DNA of 64,000 bases from an uncultured Eubacteriales bacterium (GTDB lineage: Bacteria > Bacillota > Clostridia > Peptostreptococcales > Anaerovoracaceae). Made by a program: the position numbers and the translations under genes. The DNA lies in NCBI GenBank assembly GCA_902778585.1, contig CACYYD010000001.1, forward strand, positions 164,380-228,379. The letters are read 5' to 3'. Positions within the stretch are counted from its first letter, which is position 1; each line of letters starts with the position of its first letter. Under the pieces are notes generated by a model. The model was given only the letters and a program-made list of their open reading frames with translations, made no database searches and was not told the origin of the DNA. This document shows, piece after piece, positions 1 through 7,025 of this stretch.

Positions 1-58
1 CACAGGATCGTGAGATCTCCTTCAGGCGATAAGACTCTGATATATTAAATCACTAAAG

Positions 59-89
59 TGAATACAAATTCTCCGGTATGTTGTATAAT
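59..89 (+). promoter_or_regulatory. Probable promoter of the STAS operon
   Basis: A perfect -10 TATAAT lies at 84-89, about 24 bases before the first start codon. The -35 side is poor: GTGAAT at 59-64 would give a 19-base spacer. Leader is very short and ends in an AGGAGG ribosome site. The -10 is clear; the -35 is a guess. Confidence 0.5.
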
Positions 90-112
90 ACGAGGGTAAA
101 GGAGGACGCAAA

Positions 113-412
113 ATGCTTGATATAAAGAAGAACCAGGATGGATCAAAACTGGAATTATCACTGAGCGGAAGACTTGACACTATCACGGCTCCGCAGCTTG
201 AAGAAGAGATCAAGGCAGAGATCGACGGTATCACCGAACTTGTTTTCGACTTCACTGATCTTGCATATGTTTCGAGTGCCGGTCTTCGTGTGCTTCTCTC
301 TGCCCAGAAATCCATGAACGAAAAAGGAAGCATGGTGGTAAGAAATGTCTCGGAAGAGATCCAGGAGATCTTTGATGTAACAGGCTTTTCGGATATTCTG
401 ACCATAGAATAG
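113..412 (+). CDS. STAS-domain anti-sigma factor antagonist (SpoIIAA/RsbV type)
   Basis: A single 99-residue STAS domain, the usual length for SpoIIAA/RsbV proteins, which bind a HATPase-type protein kinase and release its target when unphosphorylated. The family core is seen as LAYVSSAGLRVLL at residues 50-62; Ser55, before AGL, matches the serine phosphorylated in RsbV-type proteins (usually D-S-x-G, here S-S-A-G). Start ATG has AGGAGG at 101-106. It is 5 bases from the next gene, which carries its own STAS domain plus a HATPase domain, so that product is the obvious partner. No sigma factor gene is nearby, so the final target is unknown. Family assignment is firm; the pathway is inferred. 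Confidence 0.9.
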   Translation: MLDIKKNQDGSKLELSLSGRLDTITAPQLEEEIKAEIDGITELVFDFTDLAYVSSAGLRVLLSAQKSMNEKGSMVVRNVSEEIQEIFDVTGFSDILTIE

Positions 413-417
413 GAGCT

Positions 418-2034
418 TTGGGACAAGTAATGAACGCGGTCTGGGAAAACGACACAATCAGGCTTACTCTCGAAGGCCGGATAGATTCCGGTAATTCAGC
501 AGATGTCGAGAGTGAGATAATCGAAGCGATAGGTGACAGGACCCCTGGTTCTGTAGCCCTTGATGCGGAGCGCCTTGAATACATATCAAGTGCAGGTCTG
601 CGCATCATACTGCGCCTCAGAAAGAGATATCCGTCTCTTAAAGTCATGAACCTCAGCGCTGAGGTCTATGAAGTTTTTGAGATGACCGGATTCACTGAAA
701 TGATGGAGGTCAGCAAGGCTTACAGAGTGGTGTCCATCGAAGGCTGCGAAGAGATAGGACGCGGTGCCAACGGAAGTATTTACCGTATCGACAAGGACAA
801 TGTCGTAAAGGTGTACAACAATCCTGACGCCCTCGAAGATATACAGCATGAGCGTGAGGTCGCGAGACTGGCGCTTATTCTGGGCATACCGACGGCTATC
901 TCCTATGATGTGGTACGTGTCGGGGACAGCTATGGTTCTGTGTTTGAGATGCTGAACGCGGAATCGTTCTCAAAGATACTCGCGACAGAACCTGACAAAT
1001 TTGAATGGTGCGTCGAAGAATATGTCGATATGCTGAAGCGCATCCATGACACAGCGGTCCCGGCAGGGAAACTCCCTGACATGAGGGAAACGGTGATCTC
1101 ATGGGCTGAATTCATGCAGGACTATCTGCCTGAGGGACCTGCTAAAAAGCTCCTGGCGATGGTGGAAGCGGTGCCGCATGACGATCATATGATCCACGGA
1201 GACTATCACACGAAGAATCTCGAACTTCAGGACGATGAAGTCCTTCTTATCGACATGGATACGCTGGCGGTCGGAAATCCGGTATTTGAGCTGGGCTCGA
1301 TGTTCAACGCATACGTAGGATTCTCCGAACTCGATCATGAGATAATCAAAAAGTTCCAGGGCTTCGACTTTGAGACTGCATCAAGGTTCTGGCGGAGAAC
1401 GCTTGAGTGCTACCTCGGAACGACTGATGATGACGTGATAAGAAGCGTAGAGGACAAGGCCCGCATCATCGGATATACAAGACTCATAAGACGCTCCATA
1501 AGGCGCGGTGGTCTTGAGGATCCGGCAAGGAAGGCAGAGATCGACCACTGGACAGAAGAGCTGATCGAACTCCTCGGAAAGACAGATACTCTTCTTTTCG
1601 AGAGGAACAGTTCGGGCGATAAAAGAAGGGACGAACTCGACATCGAGGCTGTCGAAGAAAACCTTTCCGAAGTGATCGCGTTCGTCGACAAAAAGCTTGA
1701 AGCTGTCGGATGTTCGATGAAGTCTCAGATGCAGATCGATCTTGCAGTTGAGGAGATCTTTGTCAACATAGCGAAATACGCGTATAACCCGGATAAGGGA
1801 AGGGCTATAGTCAGAGTTGAGGTAAGTGAGGAGCCTATCCAGGTAAAGATCACTTTCATTGACCACGGCAAGCCGTATGATCCGCTTGCAAAGGATGATC
1901 CTGACATCAGCCTGTCAGCAGATGACAGACCTATCGGAGGGCTTGGCATATTCATGGCAAAGCAGTCGATGGACGACATCAGCTATGAGTATAAGGACGG
2001 AAGCAATATCCTTACTCTTACCAAGAACATCTGA
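418..2034 (+). CDS. STAS + aminoglycoside-phosphotransferase-like kinase + HATPase (RsbW-like) fusion
   Basis: Three domains in one 538-residue chain. Residues 1-97 form a STAS domain with EYISSAGLRII and likely phospho-acceptor Ser58. Residues about 108-390 have the APH/choline-kinase fold: glycine loop GRGANGS 114-120, Lys131, catalytic loop HGDYHTKN 260-267, metal-binding DMD 279-281. Residues about 405-538 are an RsbW/SpoIIAB-type HATPase with N box E446/N450, DHGKPYD 482-488 and GGLG 507-510. Known partner switches keep antagonist and kinase on separate chains, so this protein could phosphorylate its own STAS domain or that of the gene 5 bases upstream. Start is uncertain: TTG at 418 is only 2 bases after AGGAG, while an in-frame ATG at 430 is 14 bases after it. 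Domains are clear; substrate of the APH-like domain is unknown. Confidence 0.82.
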   Translation: MGQVMNAVWENDTIRLTLEGRIDSGNSADVESEIIEAIGDRTPGSVALDAERLEYISSAGLRIILRLRKRYPSLKVMNLSAEVYEVFEMTGFTEMMEVSKAYRVVSIEGCEEIGRGANGSIYRIDKDNVVKVYNNPDALEDIQHEREVARLALILGIPTAISYDVVRVGDSYGSVFEMLNAESFSKILATEPDKFEWCVEEYVDMLKRIHDTAVPAGKLPDMRETVISWAEFMQDYLPEGPAKKLLAMVEAVPHDDHMIHGDYHTKNLELQDDEVLLIDMDTLAVGNPVFELGSMFNAYVGFSELDHEIIKKFQGFDFETASRFWRRTLECYLGTTDDDVIRSVEDKARIIGYTRLIRRSIRRGGLEDPARKAEIDHWTEELIELLGKTDTLLFERNSSGDKRRDELDIEAVEENLSEVIAFVDKKLEAVGCSMKSQMQIDLAVEEIFVNIAKYAYNPDKGRAIVRVEVSEEPIQVKITFIDHGKPYDPLAKDDPDISLSADDRPIGGLGIFMAKQSMDDISYEYKDGSNILTLTKNI

Positions 2035-2096
2035 CACAACTGATGATCACAAGATAATCAAAAGGTATTGGTTTAGTAATTACAGGAGGTAAAAAA

Positions 2097-2711
2097 ATGG
2101 CAGACAAGAGTGTTATCGATAAGGTAAAGGAACTTCTTGACAGCAACGCAAACGCTTCACTCAAGGAAGCAGCGAAGAAGTGGCTCGACGAAGTCGATGA
2201 TAAGTACGGCGACAAGATAGACGCTGCAGTGGACAAGCTCGGCGACATGGCAGATAAGTACTCTGAAAAGTCGATCGGGTTCAATGAAAAGATGACTCAG
2301 GCCGGTGAAAAATTCACTGATACCGTAGACAAGTTTACGGAAAAAGCCGGTCCGGCTTTTGGGGAGTTCAAAGAGAAGGCAGCTCCTGTAGTAGATGATC
2401 TGAAAGATAAAGCTGCTCCGAAGATCGAAGAACTCAAGGGAAAGGCTGCTCCGGTAGTGGATAAGGTCACTGAGAGCGAGTTCGTCAAGCAGCTCAAGGC
2501 CGGTATCTCATCTCTCGACGAAGTCATCGACACATTCAGCAAGCCTGAGATGAAGGAAAAGATGGGCGAAGAGGCAGCAGAGCAGATCAGAAAGCATGCT
2601 GAGGCTATGAAGGCAGAGGGTAAGACATACTGCGACTGCCCGGCTTGCACAAAGGCAAGAGAGATCCTCAAAGACCTCAACATCGATCTTGATGAGCCAA
2701 GCGCTGAATAA
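2097..2711 (+). CDS. Helical repeat protein with C-terminal CxCxxC motif, function unknown
   Basis: Not assigned to a family. The 204 residues are strongly charged and predicted by eye to be mostly amphipathic helix. Near residues 85-125 an 11-residue unit recurs (EKAAPVVDDLK, DKAAPKIEELK, GKAAPVVDKVT), like apolipoprotein or LEA-type repeats. Near the C terminus a cysteine cluster, CDCPAC, is followed by a short helix and could bind metal or be redox active. There is no signal peptide or membrane segment, so it should be cytoplasmic. AGGAGGT precedes the ATG closely. It lies 62 bases after the STAS-kinase-HATPase gene and before a strong terminator, so it is probably the last gene of that operon and may be its effector or target. 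Confidence 0.7.
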   Translation: MADKSVIDKVKELLDSNANASLKEAAKKWLDEVDDKYGDKIDAAVDKLGDMADKYSEKSIGFNEKMTQAGEKFTDTVDKFTEKAGPAFGEFKEKAAPVVDDLKDKAAPKIEELKGKAAPVVDKVTESEFVKQLKAGISSLDEVIDTFSKPEMKEKMGEEAAEQIRKHAEAMKAEGKTYCDCPACTKAREILKDLNIDLDEPSAE

Positions 2712-2735
2712 TTCCTGATCACAAATGAACTTATG

Positions 2736-2767
2736 GCAGACCGTCCTATGGGGCGGTCTGTTTTTTA
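2736..2767 (+). terminator. Intrinsic terminator
   Basis: CAGACCG at 2737-2743 pairs with CGGTCTG at 2754-2760 and is followed by six T residues. It ends the STAS operon. Confidence 0.9.
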
Positions 2768-2768
2768 C

Positions 2769-2797
2769 TGGACAAGACGCAGACTATGCGGTACAAT
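2769..2797 (+). promoter_or_regulatory. Promoter of queT
   Basis: TGGACA at 2769-2774, a 17-base spacer, then TACAAT at 2792-2797. Transcription would begin near 2804, just before the riboswitch-like leader. Confidence 0.7.
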
Positions 2798-2825
2798 CAC
2801 GCGTGGACGCAGCAAAAGAGCGTCT

Positions 2826-2876
2826 GAAGCAGTTCGGGTCCGACATCCTGCTTCTAAAATATCAAAACCAAAGGAG
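2826..2876 (+). promoter_or_regulatory. Candidate preQ1-I riboswitch
   Basis: A 7-bp stem, GAAGCAG 2826-2832 with CTGCTTC 2848-2854, encloses a 15-base loop beginning TTC and ending ACATC, as in preQ1-I aptamers. An A-rich tail follows, and ACC at 2867-2869 can pair with loop GGT at 2837-2839 to form the second, pseudoknot stem next to the ribosome site AGGAG at 2872-2876. Ligand binding would hide the ribosome site of queT, the expected target. The tail before ACC is longer than in textbook examples, which lowers confidence. Confidence 0.6.
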
Positions 2877-2887
2877 AAAAGAATAAG

Positions 2888-3391
2888 ATGAAATCAAAAG
2901 ACCCTAAAGTGACGTGGATCACTCAGGGCGCGGCTATTGCTGCTCTCTATGTGGTTCTCACACTGGTATTTGCGCCGATATCCTTCGGCCCCGTACAGCT
3001 CAGAGTAGCTGAGGCGCTGTGCATCCTTCCGATGTTCACACCGGCGGCCATTCCGGGACTCTTTATCGGCTGCCTGATAGCGAATCTTCTTGGCGGAGGC
3101 ATCGTACTCGACGTCGTATTCGGAAGCCTTGCCACTCTGATCGGAGCCGTACTCGGATACATGCTCCGCTCAAACCGCTGGCTCGTTCCGCTGCCAGCAG
3201 TCATCGCAAACGCTCTCATAGTTCCATTCGTTCTCAAGTTTGGCTATGGCGTTGTAGATGTAGCTATCCCTGTACTCATGCTCCAGATAGCTGCGGGAGA
3301 GATACTCGGCTGCTATGTTCTCGGAGAACTTTTCGCAAGCGCGCTTATGAAGCGCAAGGCGATCTTCGGATCAGCGACTGAAAGCATGTAG
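2888..3391 (+). CDS. queT: QueT-family queuosine precursor transporter
   Basis: A 167-residue hydrophobic protein of about five membrane segments that matches the QueT (COG4708) family, thought to import preQ1 or related queuosine precursors as the S component of an ECF transporter. Family-like features are the N-terminal ITQGAAIAALYVVLTL segment, the QLRVAEALCILPMFTPAAIPG loop region and GGGIVLDVVFGS. The start is an ATG 11 bases after AGGAG. It stands alone between two terminators, behind its own promoter and a preQ1-I-like leader, which independently supports the substrate. No energising ECF ATPase is encoded nearby; a shared ECF module elsewhere is expected. Confidence 0.85.
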   Translation: MKSKDPKVTWITQGAAIAALYVVLTLVFAPISFGPVQLRVAEALCILPMFTPAAIPGLFIGCLIANLLGGGIVLDVVFGSLATLIGAVLGYMLRSNRWLVPLPAVIANALIVPFVLKFGYGVVDVAIPVLMLQIAAGEILGCYVLGELFASALMKRKAIFGSATESM

Positions 3392-3419
3392 CAAACAGTG
3401 AAAAACAGACATAATAATT

Positions 3420-3455
3420 GCCGCGTTCAGATATATGAACGCGGCTTTTGTTTTG
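3420..3455 (+). terminator. Intrinsic terminator after queT
   Basis: GCCGCGTTC at 3420-3428 pairs with GAACGCGGC at 3437-3445, followed by a T-rich tail. It also lies past the end of the convergent symporter gene. Confidence 0.88.
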
Positions 3456-3466
3456 TCCGGAAGTGA

Positions 3467-4984
3467 TCATTCAGTCTTTTTTGAGGCAAGTTCGTTTACT
3501 ATCCTGTCGTATTCCTCTTCATCGAGCCTGTAATGCTTTTTGTAAAGGATATATGCGCAGACCATCATTATGAACGGAAGCACACACATCATCAGGAGAA
3601 GGCCGTGGCTCTGTGAACTCTCTACCGAAGAGATCACAGCGTCTATCTGAGCCAGCTTGTCCGCTTCTGACAGTGTTCCCATGTTGGCAGCCTGCTCCAG
3701 AGCGCTTATCTGGTTCGTATAGTCCGTAACGCCGAAAATAAGATATGAGACCGTAGTGAGAAGGACACAAAGCGCTCCTCCCATCTTTGTGAAGAAAGGT
3801 CTTATCGAAGCGACGATAGCTTCATCTCTGGTCCCGTTTTTATACTCGTTGTATTCGACCGTATTGATGATCGAGAGCATCATTATTACGTAATAGCAGT
3901 TCATACCAAGCTGCGCGAGCATGTACCCGACAGTCGTGATCCAGAATGACGTCATCGTCGCCGGCATGAGGAGTCCGGCTGCGAGCATCATCGCGAAACC
4001 AACGGTCATGACGGCTCCGAAGCCCTTCATGAGAGTTTTGCGGTGCCACTTCGATGACAGCCACGGATAGGCAATGAGGAGTATGCCAGATGCGGACAGG
4101 CCTATCGTGGAGAAGAGCGAGTAAAGACCGCCCCTGTAGCCATATGTGAAATAGACATATGTGGAACCTATGCCTCCCACAATGAAATCAGCTCCTATCT
4201 GATGCAGCAGGAAGATAAGACACATCCACGAGAGCTGGTCGTTGTTCACTATGGTCGAAATGATCTTTCTGAAGCTGACAGGAGGAGGGGTCGTATCCAT
4301 GTACGAGCGGTCCTCCCTGACTCCGGCTATGGTAAACATGAGAAAGAGAGGGGAGAGCACACAGAATACGGCAGCAACGGCTCCGTATGCGGTCTGCGCA
4401 TTGCCTCCTATGGTCCCGGATCCGGTGGTGAGCATCGGGATGAGAAGTCCCGCTATACCTCCGCCGATACCGGCCGCGAGGTTCGTCATTGCCGTGAGCT
4501 TGTCGCGGGTCCCGCCGTCTTTTCCGAGGGAAGGTATCATGCCCCAGTATGCGATGTCATGCATCGTATAGGTTATGCTGTATGCGAAGTAGATGATCCC
4601 GAAGAACCAGATGAACGCCCAGCCCTCAAGCTTTACATTGAAAGCGAGATATACGACCACAGACGTGCTCAGCACTCCTATGAGGAGCCACGGCTTGTAC
4701 TTGCCCCAGCGTGTACGCGTGCGCTCGATGATGTTGCCCATGAGCGGGTCGTTCAGCGCGTCGAATATCCTGGCGCCTATCATTATGCCCGTGATCGTCA
4801 TCAGCTGTGCGGCTGTAAGATGGCGGGTAAACAGTACATACACAAGAATGTAGTTGGTGAAAAGCGAATAGATCATGTCTCTTCCGAGCGTTCCGACAGG
4901 GAAGAAGAAAAGATTCCGCTTAGTCTGTCTTTCCGTAAGACCGCCTGCTTCAGAGGCGGCATTTTCTGCTTTTTTTCTGCTCAT
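3467..4984 (-). CDS. GPH-family (MelB-like) sugar:cation symporter
   Basis: About 505 residues with roughly 12 membrane segments. The N-terminal half has the GPH/MFS_2 pattern: GTLGRDMIYSLFTNY, then ARIFDALNDPLMGNIIERT, where the D-A-x-N-D-P-x-M-G block is the family hallmark, and RWGKYKPWLL in the next loop. GPH proteins import glycosides with Na+ or H+; the sugar cannot be read from sequence. Reading frame is open to an upstream ATG at 5029, but TATAAT on this strand (5035-5030) sits directly before it, so a transcript would start inside; I prefer the ATG at 4984, preceded by AGGAGAAAAGGG. The gene is a single unit converging with queT; no glycosidase or regulator adjoins on the same strand. 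Confidence 0.85.
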   Translation of the reverse strand: MSRKKAENAASEAGGLTERQTKRNLFFFPVGTLGRDMIYSLFTNYILVYVLFTRHLTAAQLMTITGIMIGARIFDALNDPLMGNIIERTRTRWGKYKPWLLIGVLSTSVVVYLAFNVKLEGWAFIWFFGIIYFAYSITYTMHDIAYWGMIPSLGKDGGTRDKLTAMTNLAAGIGGGIAGLLIPMLTTGSGTIGGNAQTAYGAVAAVFCVLSPLFLMFTIAGVREDRSYMDTTPPPVSFRKIISTIVNNDQLSWMCLIFLLHQIGADFIVGGIGSTYVYFTYGYRGGLYSLFSTIGLSASGILLIAYPWLSSKWHRKTLMKGFGAVMTVGFAMMLAAGLLMPATMTSFWITTVGYMLAQLGMNCYYVIMMLSIINTVEYNEYKNGTRDEAIVASIRPFFTKMGGALCVLLTTVSYLIFGVTDYTNQISALEQAANMGTLSEADKLAQIDAVISSVESSQSHGLLLMMCVLPFIMMVCAYILYKKHYRLDEEEYDRIVNELASKKTE

Positions 4985-5104
4985 TTCCGTATAACCCTTT
5001 TCTCCTGATGCAGTCTGCCTTCTGTACATGATTATACCTTAAAGAGGGACTGCAGCGTCTGAAAGAATTATATGTTTCAAAGACCGAATTTGGCCTGTAC
5101 CAGG

Positions 5105-5133
5105 TTGAACGGAGCAGGGAATGGTGTTACATT
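5105..5133 (+). promoter_or_regulatory. Promoter of the DUF4015 gene
   Basis: TTGAAC at 5105-5110, spacer of 17 bases, TACATT at 5128-5133; the start codon follows 34 bases later. Confidence 0.65.
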
Positions 5134-5166
5134 AATAAGGCACGTCAACAGGAAGGTTTATAAGAA

Positions 5167-6945
5167 TTGGACAGCGAAAAGATAATAAAAACCATAACGG
5201 AATATTCTGAAAAGTGCATAAGAGCAGCGAGAGAGATAACAGACCGGTTTGATCATACAGACCGGATTTTCCTTCTCTTTACGCTTGTTTTCATGTCTGC
5301 ATTCATTGCCGCCTCATCACCTTTCAGCGCGAGACACCCGGAGACATTTGCCGCCGGGACTTCGAATGAAGCAGGCATCTATATAGTGGGCGTTCCGGCT
5401 TCAGAAGAGCAGGGAGAGGCAGGACTCAAAGCCGTGCAGACCGGCAGCGTCGTCAGGGGCACACCGGTAAACAGACTTCCGGGATATACTGAAGTTGACG
5501 GAGTAAAATATCTGAGAGTCGAAAACAAAAAGGACGGGCAGAATGTGCTCGGTCCTGAGCTCATAAGGTACTACATGAGAGAGGATCAGCTTGCTGCATC
5601 TGCAGACGATGTGGTCCGTGAGTCCGAAGTATATGTAAGGACCCCTGCGACCATCTATGCCGAAGAATCTGGCCCGGCGATAGCATCGTTTGCGCCGAAG
5701 GGCAGCTGCCTTAAGGTCGCCGGCTACGACAGGCTCGACAGAAACGGTATGGTCAACAAGTACAAGGTGGAATACGCTGAAGGGGATGTGATATCCGAGG
5801 GCTATGTCTACGGCAAGTACATGACCGATACCCAGGAAAAAGCCGATGCCGTTTATAATGACAACGGGATATATGACAAGGTAAAGAAAGACAAATACAG
5901 CATGAACCTCTACGGAGGGAAGGCGAAGAACCTGGACTATTATCCGTATGAGAAGCCGGTCATTGAAGGCAATGAATTCTGCAGCAATGCCCGCACTATG
6001 TACCTCAACTGCGCGGCAGCGGTAAACCCTGATCCGTATATCAAGATAATCAACGATACCGACTGCAATGCTGTCGTAGTGGATATAAAGGACGGCGTCC
6101 TTGCATATAAGTCGGAAGTGGCAAAGGAACTCTCGCCGAGATCATATAAAACAGCCTATGTGTCGGCCGAAGAATATGCCGGAGGAATAAACAAGCTGCG
6201 TGAGACAGGAGTCTATCTCATAGGGAGGATAGTGGTCTTCAACGATCCTATCTATGCCAAGGATCACCCTAAGGACTGCATAAAATACGGCGGCAGTACT
6301 TACTGGCCGAGCGCGTATTCGCGCAACGTATGGGAATACAATGTGCGGCTGGCCCAGGAGGCCGTCGCTCTGTACGGATTCAACGAGATACAGTTTGACT
6401 ATGTAAGATTCCCTGAGGACTCTTATTCAATGTCAAAATCCGGATCGGCAAACTTCCGCAATAAGTATGACGAGGAGAAGGGGCAGGCGGTGCAGAACTT
6501 CTGCTTCTATGCCGCCGATCAGATACATGAGGCGGGAGCGTACTTCTCGGTCGATGTGTTCGGAGAGAGTGCATACGGATATATGACAGCTTACGGACAG
6601 TACTGGCCGGGCATCTCCAATATAGTCGATGCCATAAGCGCGATGCCGTATACAGACCATACCGGAGGAGAAGGGGCGTGGCGCGATCCTTACAAGACTG
6701 TCCGCAGCTGGGCTAAGAGAGCGAAAAAAGGGCAGGACTACCTCGAGCATCCTGCAGCCGCGAGGACATGGATCACCGGCTACGACACACCGTACTGGGC
6801 GCCTGAAGTAAACTACGGAAAGAAGGAGCTCCGTGCACAGGTGAGGGCACTTGAGGATGCCGGTCTTACGGGAGGCTTCATCCCGTGGAACTCGCAGAAC
6901 AATTTAGCCAAATACAAGCAGTACAAGAAGGTCTGGAACGAATAG
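5167..6945 (+). CDS. Membrane-anchored glycoside-hydrolase-like protein (DUF4015 family)
   Basis: A 592-residue protein. Residues about 34-56 form one hydrophobic segment (FLLFTLVFMSAFIAA), so it is a signal anchor or signal peptide and the rest should be outside the cell. Residues about 60-220 look like SH3-type wall-binding modules (repeated VNRLPGY/VEYAEG style strands). From about residue 275 the DUF4015 TIM-barrel-like domain begins: NARTMYLNCAAAV, then AVVVDIKDG, GVYLIGRIVVFND and GFNEIQFDYVRFPED, the last with acidic residues placed like glycosidase catalytic residues. The family is only a putative glycosidase. Start is TTG, 10 bases after AGGAAGG; no nearby ATG fits as well. It is a single-gene unit between its own promoter and a bidirectional terminator. 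Confidence 0.8.
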   Translation: MDSEKIIKTITEYSEKCIRAAREITDRFDHTDRIFLLFTLVFMSAFIAASSPFSARHPETFAAGTSNEAGIYIVGVPASEEQGEAGLKAVQTGSVVRGTPVNRLPGYTEVDGVKYLRVENKKDGQNVLGPELIRYYMREDQLAASADDVVRESEVYVRTPATIYAEESGPAIASFAPKGSCLKVAGYDRLDRNGMVNKYKVEYAEGDVISEGYVYGKYMTDTQEKADAVYNDNGIYDKVKKDKYSMNLYGGKAKNLDYYPYEKPVIEGNEFCSNARTMYLNCAAAVNPDPYIKIINDTDCNAVVVDIKDGVLAYKSEVAKELSPRSYKTAYVSAEEYAGGINKLRETGVYLIGRIVVFNDPIYAKDHPKDCIKYGGSTYWPSAYSRNVWEYNVRLAQEAVALYGFNEIQFDYVRFPEDSYSMSKSGSANFRNKYDEEKGQAVQNFCFYAADQIHEAGAYFSVDVFGESAYGYMTAYGQYWPGISNIVDAISAMPYTDHTGGEGAWRDPYKTVRSWAKRAKKGQDYLEHPAAARTWITGYDTPYWAPEVNYGKKELRAQVRALEDAGLTGGFIPWNSQNNLAKYKQYKKVWNE

Positions 6946-6970
6946 GGAAGACGGCCGAAAAGGCATAAAA

Positions 6971-7001
6971 AAGACTGCCGGGTCATCCGGCAGTCTTTTG
7001 T
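6971..7001. terminator. Bidirectional intrinsic terminator
   Basis: GACTGCCGG at 6973-6981 pairs with CCGGCAGTC at 6987-6995. An A run on one side and a T run on the other let it serve both the + gene ending at 6945 and the - gene ending at 7026. Confidence 0.92.
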
Positions 7002-7025
7002 GTTCTGATAGATCATCGTCCGGCA

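Noticed and set aside
1..58. 3' end of a gene entering from the left
   Set aside because: Frame 1 stays open for 15 codons to TAA at 46-48, but this is too short to support a call.
4202..5008. 268-codon + strand frame
   Set aside because: Antisense to the GPH symporter; composition is highly charged with no recognisable domain.
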